Assembly: GCF_020171315.1 (NCBI RefSeq)
Contig: NZ_JAIUZP010000013.1
Span: 62,001 to 126,000, forward strand
Direction of reading: 5' to 3'
DNA: 64,000 nucleotides
DNA from: Pseudooceanicola nanhaiensis
GTDB taxonomy: Bacteria; Pseudomonadota; Alphaproteobacteria; Rhodobacterales; Rhodobacteraceae
A model generated the notes under the pieces. It saw only the letters and a program-made list of their open reading frames with translations. It did not search any database and had not been told where the DNA came from. A program made the translations under genes and the position numbers. Shown piece by piece: positions 51,246 through 59,348 of this stretch. The stretch's first letter is position 1. Every line of letters begins with the position of its first letter.

Positions 51246-52798
51246 GCGCCGCCCCACATCAGGAACCCGAACTGACGCCGCGCCGAGTCGCGGCGTTCGT
51301 CGTCATGGTCTTCGGGATGTTCATGGCGATCCTCGACATCCAGATAGTCTCGGCCTCGCTGCCTGAGATCCAGGCCGGTCTCGGGGCGTCGTCGGACGAG
51401 ATCAGCTGGGTCCAGACCTCCTACCTGATCGCCGAGGTCATCATGATCCCGCTCTCCGGCCTGCTGGGGCGGATGATGTCGACGCGCTATCTCTTCGCCG
51501 TCTCGGCGGCGGGGTTCACGGCGGCCTCCTTCATGTGCGCCACCTCGACCACGATCAACGAGATGATCCTCTGGCGTGCGCTTCAGGGCTTCCTCGGCGG
51601 AGGCATGATCCCCTCGGTCTTCGCGGCGGCCTTCACCATCTTCCCGGCCTCGAAACGCTCCATCGTCTCGCCGATGATCGGCCTCGTCGCCACCATGGCG
51701 CCGACCGTGGGCCCCACCGTGGGCGGCTACCTCAGCCACGCGATCAGCTGGCACTGGCTGTTCCTCGTGAACGTGCCCGCGGGGATCGGGGTAACCATCG
51801 GCGTGCTCGCGCTCGTGGATTTCGACAAGCCGGAGTGGAAACTCTTCGACAGTTTCGACTGGATCGGCCTTGGCGCGCTCGCCTGTTTCCTCGGCGCGAT
51901 GGAATACGTGCTGGAGGAAGGGCCGGGCAACGACTGGTTCCAGGACGAGTTGGTGGCCGTGCTCTTCGTCGTCATGGTGATCGGGGGCATCACGACCTTC
52001 TGGCGGGCCTTCACGCGGGAAAACCCGGTGGTGGATTTCTCGGCCTTCGGGAACATGAACTTCGCCGTGGGCTCGATCTTCAGCTTCGTCATGGGGATCG
52101 GGCTCTACGGGATGACCTATCTCTACCCGCTCTACCTCTCCTCGATCCGGGGCTACGACAGCCTGATGACCGGGCAGACGGTCTTTGTCTCGGGCCTCGC
52201 GATGTTCTTCACCGCACCGCTGGCGGGGATCCTGTCGTCCAAGATGGACTTGCGGCTGATGCTCCTGCTGGGCTTCGTGGGCTTCGGCACCTCGTCGTGG
52301 ATGCTCACCGGCATGACGGCGGAGTGGGACTTTTACGAATTGCTCTGGCCGCAGGTGCTGCGGGGGATATCGCTGATGATCTGCATGGTGCCGATCAACA
52401 ACCTCGCCCTCGGGACGCTGCCGCCGGAGAAGATGAAGAGCGCCTCTGGCCTCTACAACCTGATGCGGAACCTCGGCGGGGCCGTGGGGCTGGCGCTGAT
52501 CAACACGCTGCTGACGGATCGCGGCGCACTGCATGCCGCCCGGCTGAAGGAGGCGCTGAGCTGGTCCAACCCCGAGGCGCTGCGCCAGCTGAACATGATG
52601 GCGGCGAACCTCACCGCGCAGGGTGTGGACGGCGAGAGGGGCGCGCTGTCGCAGATGGCGGGCCGGGTGACGCAGCAGGCGACGGTGATGTCCTTCATCG
52701 ATGTCTTCACCCTGTTGACGCTGCTCTTTGCTGGGCTGGCAGTGCTGGCGCTCGCCATGAAGCCGCCGCGGGCGGCGGGGGCAGGCGCCGGGCATTGA
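51242..52798 (+). CDS. EmrB/QacA-family multidrug efflux MFS transporter
   Basis: 518 residues and 14 predicted membrane helices, the DHA2 layout. MVFGMFMAILDIQIVSASLPEIQAGL is the family helix 1 motif with the key Asp. SYLIAEVIMIPLSGLLGRMMSTR includes motif A, and GPTVGGYLSHAISWHWLFLVNVPAG is motif C. It exports substrates by proton antiport together with the fusion protein whose gene overlaps it. Control by the adjacent TetR is supported by the operators. Confidence 0.93.
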   Translation: MSAAPHQEPELTPRRVAAFVVMVFGMFMAILDIQIVSASLPEIQAGLGASSDEISWVQTSYLIAEVIMIPLSGLLGRMMSTRYLFAVSAAGFTAASFMCATSTTINEMILWRALQGFLGGGMIPSVFAAAFTIFPASKRSIVSPMIGLVATMAPTVGPTVGGYLSHAISWHWLFLVNVPAGIGVTIGVLALVDFDKPEWKLFDSFDWIGLGALACFLGAMEYVLEEGPGNDWFQDELVAVLFVVMVIGGITTFWRAFTRENPVVDFSAFGNMNFAVGSIFSFVMGIGLYGMTYLYPLYLSSIRGYDSLMTGQTVFVSGLAMFFTAPLAGILSSKMDLRLMLLLGFVGFGTSSWMLTGMTAEWDFYELLWPQVLRGISLMICMVPINNLALGTLPPEKMKSASGLYNLMRNLGGAVGLALINTLLTDRGALHAARLKEALSWSNPEALRQLNMMAANLTAQGVDGERGALSQMAGRVTQQATVMSFIDVFTLLTLLFAGLAVLALAMKPPRAAGAGAGH

Positions 52799-52812
52799 TC
52801 CCCGGGACAAGG

Positions 52813-52843
52813 AAACGGGCGCGGGGGAAACCCGCGCCCGTTT
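52813..52843. terminator. Bidirectional intrinsic terminator
   Basis: AAACGGGCGCGGG and CCCGCGCCCGTTT form a perfect thirteen-base-pair stem with a five-base loop, lying between the convergent efflux and SulP genes. The A/T ends of the stem supply a short U-tract on both strands. Confidence 0.8.
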
Positions 52844-52872
52844 GCGTCTCTAACCGGCGGTTTCGGCCCTGA

Positions 52873-54609
52873 TCACTGCGCCGCGAGGCGATCCTGCGGG
52901 CCGGTCAGCTTGCGCCATGCCTGATACTGCGACAGGAAGATCTCGCCGTTCAGGTGCTCCAGCAGGTGGGTCGAGCGCAGCTTGTCCATCACCGGGCCCT
53001 TCACCTCGGCGAGGTGCAGGCCCACGCCCATGTCGCAGAGCCGGGTGTTGATCGTCTCAAGGCTTTCCAGCGCCGAGAAGTCCACGTCGTTCACCGCCGA
53101 GAACATCAGCACCACATTGCGCACCGCCGTGCCCTCGCTCACGCGGGCCTGAAGCAGGTCTTCGAGGAAGCGGGCGTTGGCGAAGTAGAGGCTTTCATCC
53201 ACCCGCAGCATGACCACGTCGGGGTGGGTTTCGACGTCATGGCGCAGGATGTTGCGGAAATGCTCGGTCCCCGGCACGAGGCCCACTTCGGCCACGTGGG
53301 GGCGCGAGGTCTTGAAGAGGTGCAGCAGGATCGAGAGACCGACACCGGCCCCGACACCCGCTTCGACGCCGACCAGCAGGGTCAGCAGGATCGTGGCGGC
53401 CACGGCAAGGAAATCGGCCCGGTTGTAGGCCCATGTCTTCTTGAGGATCGAGAAATCCACGAGGCTCAGGACGGCGACGATGATCGTCGCCGCCAGCGTC
53501 GCCTTGGGCAGGTAGTGCACCAGCGGCGTCAGGGCGACGGCGGCAATGGCAAGGCCCACGGCGGTATAGGCACCCGCGGCCGGGGTCTCGGCGCCCGCGT
53601 CGAAGTTCACGACCGAGCGGGAGAAGCCCCCGGTGACCGGGAAACCGCCGGTGAAGGCCGCGCCGAGGTTGGCGGCGCCAAGGCCGATGAGTTCCTGATC
53701 CGGGTCGATCTTCTGGCGCTTCTTCGCGGCCAGCGTCTGCGCGACGGAGACGGATTCGACGAAGCCGATGATCGAGATCACGATGGCCGGCACCAGCAGC
53801 TGTTGCAGCAGCGACGGCGAGAGGCCGGGCAGGGTGAAGGGCGGCAGGCTCTGGGGCACCTCGCCCACGATCTTGACCCCGTGACCGTCAAGACCGAGGC
53901 CCCATGCCGCCAGCGTCGTGGCGACGACGGCGGCGACGGGACCGGCCTTGGTGGCCACATCGGCCATCTTCGGCCCCAGCCCCATGGAGCGCAGCAGCGG
54001 CTTCAGCCCCTTGCGGACCCAGAACAGGAAGCCGGTCGCGGCAAGGCCGATCACGACGGTGATCCAGTTCGTCTCACCGATATGCTCCAGCAGGCTCATG
54101 AGCATTTCGGGCAGCGTGTGCCCGTCGGCGCTGACGCCGAGGATATGCTTGAGCTGGCTGGTGGCGATCAGGATGCCCGAGGCGGTGATGAAGCCCGCGA
54201 TCACCGGGTGGCTGAGGAAGTTGGCGAGAAAGCCGAGCCGGAAGAAGCCGAGCGCCATCAGGAAAACGCCCGAGAGCAGCGCCAGCGTCAGCGCCGCCAC
54301 GGCATAGCCCGCGGTGCCCTGCGTGGCGATCTGGCCCACGGCGGAGGCGGTCAGCAGCGAGACCACGGCCACCGGCCCCACGGCAAGCGCCCGGGAGGTG
54401 CCGAAGATCGCATAGAGGATGATCGGTGCGATCGAGGCATAGATCCCCGCCTCGGGCGGCAGCCCGGCGAGCAGCGCATAGGCCAGCGATTGCGGGATCA
54501 GCATGATCGTCACGATCACGGCGGCGATCATGTCGTTCGAGAAGGCGTCGCGGTCGTAGCGGCGGCCCCAGTCGAGGATGGGCAGGTAACGGCGAAGGCG
54601 GGCGGGCAT
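52873..54609 (-). CDS. SulP-family anion transporter with STAS domain
   Basis: 578 residues. The SulP signature (MLIPQSLAYALLAGLPPEAGIYASIAPIILYAIFGTSRALAVGP, residues about 36-80) opens a transport domain of some 12-14 helices, and a cytoplasmic STAS domain occupies about residues 440-555 (VVMLRVDESLYFANARFLEDLL). SulP proteins move sulfate, bicarbonate or other anions. As the last gene of an operon for sulfide and persulfide oxidation, it may export or import sulfite, sulfate or a related oxyanion. It starts 61 bases after the flavoprotein stop. Confidence 0.92.
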   Translation of the reverse strand: MPARLRRYLPILDWGRRYDRDAFSNDMIAAVIVTIMLIPQSLAYALLAGLPPEAGIYASIAPIILYAIFGTSRALAVGPVAVVSLLTASAVGQIATQGTAGYAVAALTLALLSGVFLMALGFFRLGFLANFLSHPVIAGFITASGILIATSQLKHILGVSADGHTLPEMLMSLLEHIGETNWITVVIGLAATGFLFWVRKGLKPLLRSMGLGPKMADVATKAGPVAAVVATTLAAWGLGLDGHGVKIVGEVPQSLPPFTLPGLSPSLLQQLLVPAIVISIIGFVESVSVAQTLAAKKRQKIDPDQELIGLGAANLGAAFTGGFPVTGGFSRSVVNFDAGAETPAAGAYTAVGLAIAAVALTPLVHYLPKATLAATIIVAVLSLVDFSILKKTWAYNRADFLAVAATILLTLLVGVEAGVGAGVGLSILLHLFKTSRPHVAEVGLVPGTEHFRNILRHDVETHPDVVMLRVDESLYFANARFLEDLLQARVSEGTAVRNVVLMFSAVNDVDFSALESLETINTRLCDMGVGLHLAEVKGPVMDKLRSTHLLEHLNGEIFLSQYQAWRKLTGPQDRLAAQ

Positions 54610-54669
54610 GGCGTGTCTCGATCAGGGAGGGGCAGGAGGCCGGGGCGCGGCGGGCGCCCCGGCGATGGA

Positions 54670-56349
54670 TCACTCGGCGGAGGCAGAGAGCGGCGTGGGC
54701 TTGGCCATCCACTCTTTCCCCTTCAGCATCGCCTTCCAGTAGACCGGCGGCAGGATCTTCTCCTTCAGCAGCCAGGCGGCGCGGGTCGGCTTGGTGCCGT
54801 CGATCAGCCAGCGGGGGAAGGAAGGCTTGAGCGTGCCGCCGTAGCCGAATTCCGCCAGCACGATCTTGCCGCGTTCCACGGTCAGCGGGCAGGAGCCATA
54901 GCCGTCATACTGCGCCGTGGGAGAGCGCCCGGCAATGTCCGCCACGATGTTCTCGGCCACGACGGGGGCCTGCATCCGCGCGGCGGCAGCGGTCTTGGCG
55001 TTGGGCGCGTTCATCACGTCGCCGAGGCTCCAGACGTTGTCGTAGGTCTTGTGGCGCAGGGTGGCCTGATCCACGTCGACCCAGCCCGCGGCATCCGCCA
55101 GCGGCGAGACCTTGATGAAATCGGGTGCCGTCTGCGGCGGGCAGACGTGGATCATGTCGAATTCGGTCGTGACCTCGGTCGGCTCTTCGTCGGGCTTGGC
55201 GACCTTGAAGGTCGCGGTCCGGGCCGGGCCGTCGATCTTGGTCAGCGTGTGGAAGAAGTTCAGCGTGGTGCCGTATTTCTCGATGTAGGACATCAGCGCG
55301 GGGACGTAGTCCTTGACCCCGAAGAGCACGCCACCGGCGTTCATGAACTGGATGTCGATGTCCTTCAGCACCCCGGCGCGGTTCCACGCGTCGCCGGAGA
55401 GATACATCGCCTTCTGCGGCGCACCGGCGCATTTGATCGGCATCGGCGGCTGGGTGAAGAGCGCGCGGCCCTTCTTCAGCCCCTGCACCAGTTCCCACGT
55501 ATAGGGCGCGAGGTCGTAGCGGTAGTTCGAGGTCACGCCGTTGCGGCCCAGCGTCTCCTCCAGCCCCTCGACCCCGGCCCAGTCGAGCTTGAGCCCCGGG
55601 GCCACCACGAGGCGGTCGTATTTCACCACCCGGCACCCGTCGAGGATGACGGCATTGTTCTGCGGCTCGAAGGCGGCGACGGCGGCCTTGATCCATTTCA
55701 CCCCCTGCGGGATGAGAGAGCCCATGGTGCGCTCGGTCTCGCTGGCCTCGAAGATGCCACCGCCGACCATGGTCCAGCCAGGCTGGTAGTAGTGGATACC
55801 CGCCGGGTCGATCAGCGCGATCTCGAGGTCGGGCTTGCGGGCCTTGAGGCTGGCGGCGACGGCGATGCCGCCTGCACCGGCGCCCACGACGACGACCTTG
55901 TAATGCGCATCCCCGGTGTCGGTCGGGGTCTTGCCACCGTTGGCGATCCGCCGGGCGACACCGTTCATGTCATAGCCGGCGGCCCGGGTCTTGGCGAGGA
56001 TCTCGGGCAGGGGGCGACGGGTGGCCTCGGCCAGCGACCACAGGGTGGTGGAGCGGGTCCCGGTGCGGCAGTAGGCAAAGATCGGGCCCGGCATCACGCG
56101 CAGCGCCTCGGCAAAGGCCTGTGCGTCCGCGTCCGTCACCATGCCCGACGTCACGGGCAGGAAGCGGAACTCGATCCCCTGCGCGGCGGCCTCCTGCGCG
56201 ATCTCCTCATGACCGGGCTGGTCCGCGCCCTCGGCGTCGGGGCGGTTGCAGATCAGGGAGCGGTAGCCCGCCGCGGCCAGCTCTGCCACGTCGGCGCGGG
56301 TGATCTGGGGCCCGACGCTCAGGTCGCTGTCGATGGTATGGATGTCCAT
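54670..56349 (-). CDS. DUF442 (TIGR01244) domain fused to sulfide:quinone reductase-like flavoprotein
   Basis: 559 residues. Residues 1-110 form a rhodanese/phosphatase-like DUF442 domain whose catalytic loop is YCRTGTRS, a C-x5-R motif. From about residue 150 an FAD-dependent oxidoreductase begins with VVVVGAGAGGIAVAASLKARKP. Its later motifs, HVCPPQTAPDFI and YDNVWSLGDVMNAPNAKTAAAARMQAPV, are those of sulfide:quinone reductases. The fusion would oxidise sulfide to persulfide and pass sulfane sulfur within one chain. The start at 56349 follows GGAGGAACACC. This architecture is known from proteobacteria. Confidence 0.9.
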   Translation of the reverse strand: MDIHTIDSDLSVGPQITRADVAELAAAGYRSLICNRPDAEGADQPGHEEIAQEAAAQGIEFRFLPVTSGMVTDADAQAFAEALRVMPGPIFAYCRTGTRSTTLWSLAEATRRPLPEILAKTRAAGYDMNGVARRIANGGKTPTDTGDAHYKVVVVGAGAGGIAVAASLKARKPDLEIALIDPAGIHYYQPGWTMVGGGIFEASETERTMGSLIPQGVKWIKAAVAAFEPQNNAVILDGCRVVKYDRLVVAPGLKLDWAGVEGLEETLGRNGVTSNYRYDLAPYTWELVQGLKKGRALFTQPPMPIKCAGAPQKAMYLSGDAWNRAGVLKDIDIQFMNAGGVLFGVKDYVPALMSYIEKYGTTLNFFHTLTKIDGPARTATFKVAKPDEEPTEVTTEFDMIHVCPPQTAPDFIKVSPLADAAGWVDVDQATLRHKTYDNVWSLGDVMNAPNAKTAAAARMQAPVVAENIVADIAGRSPTAQYDGYGSCPLTVERGKIVLAEFGYGGTLKPSFPRWLIDGTKPTRAAWLLKEKILPPVYWKAMLKGKEWMAKPTPLSASAE

Positions 56350-56411
56350 GGTGTTCCTCCTCCGGAACGGGGTGATGGCTGGCGGGGGGCCGTGGTCCCC
56401 CGCGTGGCGTC

Positions 56412-56834
56412 TCAGCGGCGACCGAAATCCGCGGTGGTGACGACGCCATCGCCGTCCCGGTCGAGAATCTTCAGCCACTCGGGCACGGCGGCGGCGAATT
56501 CGGCCTCGCTCACCTGACCGTCGCCGTCGGCATCGTTGAAGGCGCGTTCCATCCCGCGGTTCGCGGTCTCCATGCCCTTGCCGTGGCCGGCGTTGGTCTC
56601 CATGTCCGCGGCCCGGGTCTCGTCGAAGAGGTCGTATTCCTCGGGAGAGAGCATCCCGTCCTCGTTCTCGTCGAACATGTAGAAGACATCGGCCCGGCGG
56701 GTTTCGAGCTCGGCCAGGGTCACCTTGCCGTCGCCGTCCGCATCCCAGCCTTCGATGAAGTGCTGGCCGGGCTGGTTATCCTGCGCGAGGGCAGGGCTGG
56801 CCGCGAGGGCCAGAAGAAGTGCTGCGTATTTCAT
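56412..56834 (-). CDS. Secreted EF-hand calcium-binding protein
   Basis: 140 residues with a signal peptide (MKYAALLLALAASPALAQ) and four EF-hand loops at about residues 31-42 (DADGDGKVTLAE), 55-66 (DENEDGMLSPEE), 101-112 (DADGDGQVSEAE) and 125-136 (DRDGDGVVTTAD). The last has Asp in place of the usual twelfth-position Glu. It should be a periplasmic calcium-binding protein. Its place inside a sulfide/persulfide operon, 11 bases from the metallo-beta-lactamase gene, is unexpected, and its role is unknown. Confidence 0.88.
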   Translation of the reverse strand: MKYAALLLALAASPALAQDNQPGQHFIEGWDADGDGKVTLAELETRRADVFYMFDENEDGMLSPEEYDLFDETRAADMETNAGHGKGMETANRGMERAFNDADGDGQVSEAEFAAAVPEWLKILDRDGDGVVTTADFGRR

Positions 56835-56845
56835 GGGTCTGTCCT

Positions 56846-57730
56846 TCAGAGGCCGTTCAGCGGAACCTTGAGCATCGGGCGGCCGTCCTTGTCGGTCGGC
56901 ACTTCGCCCGCGCGCATGTTCACCTGCAGCGAGGGGATGATCAGCCGCGGCATGGCCAGCTGCGCATCGCGTTCGGTCCGGAAGCGGACGAAGTCTTCCT
57001 TCGTCTTGCCGCCGCCGACGTGAATATTGTGCGCCTTCTCGTCGCCCACCGTGGTTTCCCACTGGATGTCGCGGCCGTTGGGGCCGTAGTCATGGCACAT
57101 GAAGAGCCGGGTTTCGTCGGGCAGGGACAGGACCTTCTGGATCGAGTCGTAGAGCGTTGCCGCATCGCCGCCGGGGAAGTCGGCCCGGGCCGACCCGCCA
57201 TCAGGCATGAAGAGCGTATCGCCGACGAAGGCCGCGTCGCCCATCACATGCACCATGCAGGCGGGGGTATGGCCGGGCGTGTACATGGCAAAGGCCTGCA
57301 TCCCGCCGATCTGGTAGGTGTCGCCGTCCTCGAAGAGCGCGTCGAACTGCGAGCCGTCACGCTGGAACTCGGTCCCTTCGTTGAAGATCTTCCCGAAGGT
57401 GTCCTGCACCACCATGATCTTGGCGCCGATGCCGATCTTGCCGCCCAGCTTCTGCTGGATGTAGGGCGCGGCCGAGAGGTGATCGGCGTGGACATGGGTC
57501 TCGATGATCCACTCCAGCGTCAGGCCGCGGGCCTCGATGTCGGCAATCATTCGGTCGGCGTGATCATAGGTGATCCGGCCGGCGGCGTAGTCGATGTCCA
57601 TGACGCTGTCGACGATCGCGCAGGAGGCGCTGTCGGGGTCTTTCACGATATAGCTGATCGTGTTGGTGTCCGGGTCGAAATAAGCGGTGACTTCGGGCTT
57701 CACGGACAGGTCGATCGGGTAGTCGGTCAT
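56846..57730 (-). CDS. Metallo-beta-lactamase fold hydrolase, Blh/persulfide dioxygenase-like
   Basis: 294 residues. The metal motif is ETHVHADHLSA (HxHxDH), with later ligands in TPGHTPACMVHVMG and AAFVGDTLFMPDGG. The opening, VTAYFDPDTNTISYIVKDPDSASCAIVDSVMDIDY, and the C-terminal GGGKTKEDFVRFR block match the Blh group and ETHE1-type persulfide dioxygenases. These oxidise glutathione persulfide to sulfite. It is encoded with the DUF442-flavoprotein fusion and an Rrf2 regulator, a sulfide-response set. It is separated from the Rrf2 stop by 27 bases. Confidence 0.88.
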   Translation of the reverse strand: MTDYPIDLSVKPEVTAYFDPDTNTISYIVKDPDSASCAIVDSVMDIDYAAGRITYDHADRMIADIEARGLTLEWIIETHVHADHLSAAPYIQQKLGGKIGIGAKIMVVQDTFGKIFNEGTEFQRDGSQFDALFEDGDTYQIGGMQAFAMYTPGHTPACMVHVMGDAAFVGDTLFMPDGGSARADFPGGDAATLYDSIQKVLSLPDETRLFMCHDYGPNGRDIQWETTVGDEKAHNIHVGGGKTKEDFVRFRTERDAQLAMPRLIIPSLQVNMRAGEVPTDKDGRPMLKVPLNGL

Positions 57731-57757
57731 CGTGTCTCCTCCACGAGATACGGGGAA

Positions 57758-58228
57758 TTAGCCATGGGCGCGCTTCGGCTCGACGATGCCCTGCTCCAGC
57801 GGGGCGATCCGGTCGAGAAGCTGGCCCCGGTTCGCCGAGATATCGGCAAGGGTCAGGTCATCGAGTACGGCCATGAAGGCCGCGGTGGCTTTCTGCATCG
57901 CTGCCGACAGGCGGCAGATGCCCAGCAGGGGGCAGGTGTTGGTCTCGGCGTTGAAGCATTCGACCAGTTCGATCGGCCCCTCGGTGAGCCGGATCACGTC
58001 GCCCACGACGATCTCCGCCGCGGGACGGCCAAGGCGGAAACCGCCGCCGCGCCCGCGCACGGTCTCGAGGAACCCCGCCTTGCCAAGCTCGTGGACGATC
58101 TTGACGATATGCGGCCGGGCGACCCCGTGGACCTTCACCACGTCATCCACCCGGACCAGCTGAGGGGCCTTCAGCGCGGCCAGTTGCAGCGAGCGGAGAG
58201 CGTAGTTGGAATAGCTGGTCAGTTTCAT
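57758..58228 (-). CDS. Rrf2-family iron-sulfur transcriptional regulator (NsrR-like cysteine spacing)
   Basis: 156 residues. The Rrf2 winged helix (MKLTSYSNYALRSLQLAALK, then VARPHIVKIVHELGKAGFLETVRGRGGG) is followed by three cysteines, Cys91, Cys99 and Cys105, in a C-x7-C-x5-C arrangement. These are expected to hold a 2Fe-2S or 4Fe-4S cluster, spaced as I recall for Bacillus NsrR. It heads the sulfide operon and probably regulates it in response to sulfide, persulfide, nitric oxide or iron state. There is no ribosome site; the promoter predicts a leaderless mRNA. Confidence 0.9.
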   Translation of the reverse strand: MKLTSYSNYALRSLQLAALKAPQLVRVDDVVKVHGVARPHIVKIVHELGKAGFLETVRGRGGGFRLGRPAAEIVVGDVIRLTEGPIELVECFNAETNTCPLLGICRLSAAMQKATAAFMAVLDDLTLADISANRGQLLDRIAPLEQGIVEPKRAHG

Positions 58229-58235
58229 TCAAAAA

Positions 58236-58264
58236 TCAATATGTGTTTTTAAGTTATAGGTCAA
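58236..58264 (-). promoter_or_regulatory. Promoter of the Rrf2/sulfide operon with predicted leaderless start
   Basis: On the minus strand TTGACC (58264-58259) and TATTGA (58241-58236) are separated by 17 bases. A start about seven bases after the -10 falls at the first base of the ATG (58228). The -10 lies within an imperfect palindrome (AAAAA...TTTTT, 58231-58250, 14 of 20 symmetric), a possible autoregulatory site. Confidence 0.5.
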
Positions 58265-58744
58265 GTATAACTTTGATCGCGTCTCCGCCTGCGCGGAATG
58301 TCGGCCGAGACCACCTACGGGTGCGTGTGGTTGAGCGGGACCGCAAGCGTCTAACCTATTGAATTTGCGCCGATATATTCTGCCCTCCCAGCGACCCTAC
58401 CCCCACGACCCAGCGAGCGACAGCGCGCCGCTTCCCATCCGTCATGAGAAAACTTTGATGTGAAGTAAGAGTTAAAGGGCATCTCGGCCCGGCCCTTCGC
58501 TCCGGTGAGCGCAGCCCCACGCAACGACGGGGCAGGGGGCCGTTTGGCGGCCTTCCTGCGAGTGGCGGCGGCGCTGTTTTGCTGTGAGATGAGTGCGCCG
58601 GGGCCCCTTTCAAGCCGGTCCGGCGGCGCAGGAACCGGTCCTCGATTCGGCTGCTTACGTCATGTTTTCAAGCAGTTCTGCAGCTGCAAAGCTTGGTGCA
58701 ACTGCGGCAAGTGCTTGATCGGAAATATGTTTATGAAAAGTAAT

Positions 58745-58762
58745 TAACTAAAGTAATAGTTA
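58745..58762. promoter_or_regulatory. Candidate MarR operator
   Basis: TAACTA-AAGTAA-TAGTTA is a perfect inverted repeat of six-base arms with a six-base centre, 48 bases upstream of the MarR start in an AT-rich stretch. The size and place fit a MarR dimer site; binding is inferred. Confidence 0.45.
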
Positions 58763-58810
58763 TTGAAAGTCATAAAGACATGTGGCTTGATGAGGGTGGG
58801 AGGAAGATGG

Positions 58811-59287
58811 ATGACGCAGCATACAGCGAAACAGGAGGTTGAGGAGACCGATTGCGCTTCTGACGAGGCGATGCGGGAATTCCTCGGCTACAGCCTGAAG
58901 CGGGCCTACATGGTCTCGCACAAGAACGCCTCCGAGGCGATCGAGCCCTTCGGGCTCAAGGTTCGCTCCTTCTCGGCGCTCACGCTGATCGTGTCCAACC
59001 CCGGTATTCCCCCCTCGCGTCTTGCGGAAATCCTGCAGATCGAACGCTCCAACCTCGTCCTGATCATGGACGAGCTGGAGACCCGTGAATTGATCAGCCG
59101 GACCCGTGACCCGCAGGACCGACGCCGCTTTGCGCTCAACGCCACGCTGCGCGGCAAGCGGTTGCAGGAGAAGGCCGCGGCGGCCTCCGCCGCCCGGCAG
59201 GAGAAGATCATCTCGCGGCTCACCACCGCGGAATACGAAACGCTGCAGGCCCTCCTGAGGAGGTTCGAGGAAGGCTCCGACAGCTAG
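58811..59287 (+). CDS. MarR-family transcriptional regulator
   Basis: 158 residues with the MarR winged helix: GIPPSRLAEILQIERSNLVLIMDELETRELISRTRDPQDRRRFALNAT contains recognition helix and wing. The N-terminal dimerisation helices precede it. I place the start at ATG 58811 because GGGAGGAAG lies just upstream; an earlier TTG at 58763 or ATG at 58790 would overlap the operator-like region. It is 61 bases upstream of the TRAP genes on the same strand and probably controls them in response to an aromatic or acyl-CoA ligand. Confidence 0.88.
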   Translation: MTQHTAKQEVEETDCASDEAMREFLGYSLKRAYMVSHKNASEAIEPFGLKVRSFSALTLIVSNPGIPPSRLAEILQIERSNLVLIMDELETRELISRTRDPQDRRRFALNATLRGKRLQEKAAAASAARQEKIISRLTTAEYETLQALLRRFEEGSDS

Positions 59288-59348
59288 GCCGCGCCACAGG
59301 CGCACCGGCCCGCCCCCGGCAAACGCGGCGGACCCAAGGGAGGACTAC

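Larger units (their letters stand above)
58229..58810. other. Large divergent intergenic region, structured DNA, no convincing gene
   Basis: These 582 bases separate the Rrf2 and MarR genes. They hold the Rrf2 promoter (58236-58264), small hairpins (CGCTC-CGGT-GAGCG near 58498, GGCCG-TTTGG-CGGCC near 58538), a longer inverted repeat at 58668-58718 (TCAAGCA against TGCTTGA, with an alternative GCAGTT/AACTGC pairing inside), and an AT-rich promoter zone (58725-58780) with a palindrome. Short frames here, one with a cysteine-rich tail, lack ribosome sites and recognisable domains. Confidence 0.45.

Noticed and set aside
52954-56517. A plus-strand open frame of almost 1200 codons antisense to the SulP and flavoprotein genes
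   Set aside because: The composition is that of a GC-rich shadow (His/Gly/Arg-rich, no hydrophobic core), while the opposite strand encodes SulP and sulfide:quinone reductase motifs.
58356-58613. Minus-strand frame of 85 codons in the Rrf2-MarR gap
   Set aside because: No start signal, no recognisable domain, and composition is that of noncoding GC-rich DNA.
58505-58747. Small plus-strand frame ending in a cysteine-rich tail (CSCKAWCNCGKC)
   Set aside because: There is no ribosome site, the frame crosses the structured inverted repeat and the promoter zone, and the rest has low-complexity composition. The cysteines come from repeated TGC in the palindromic DNA.
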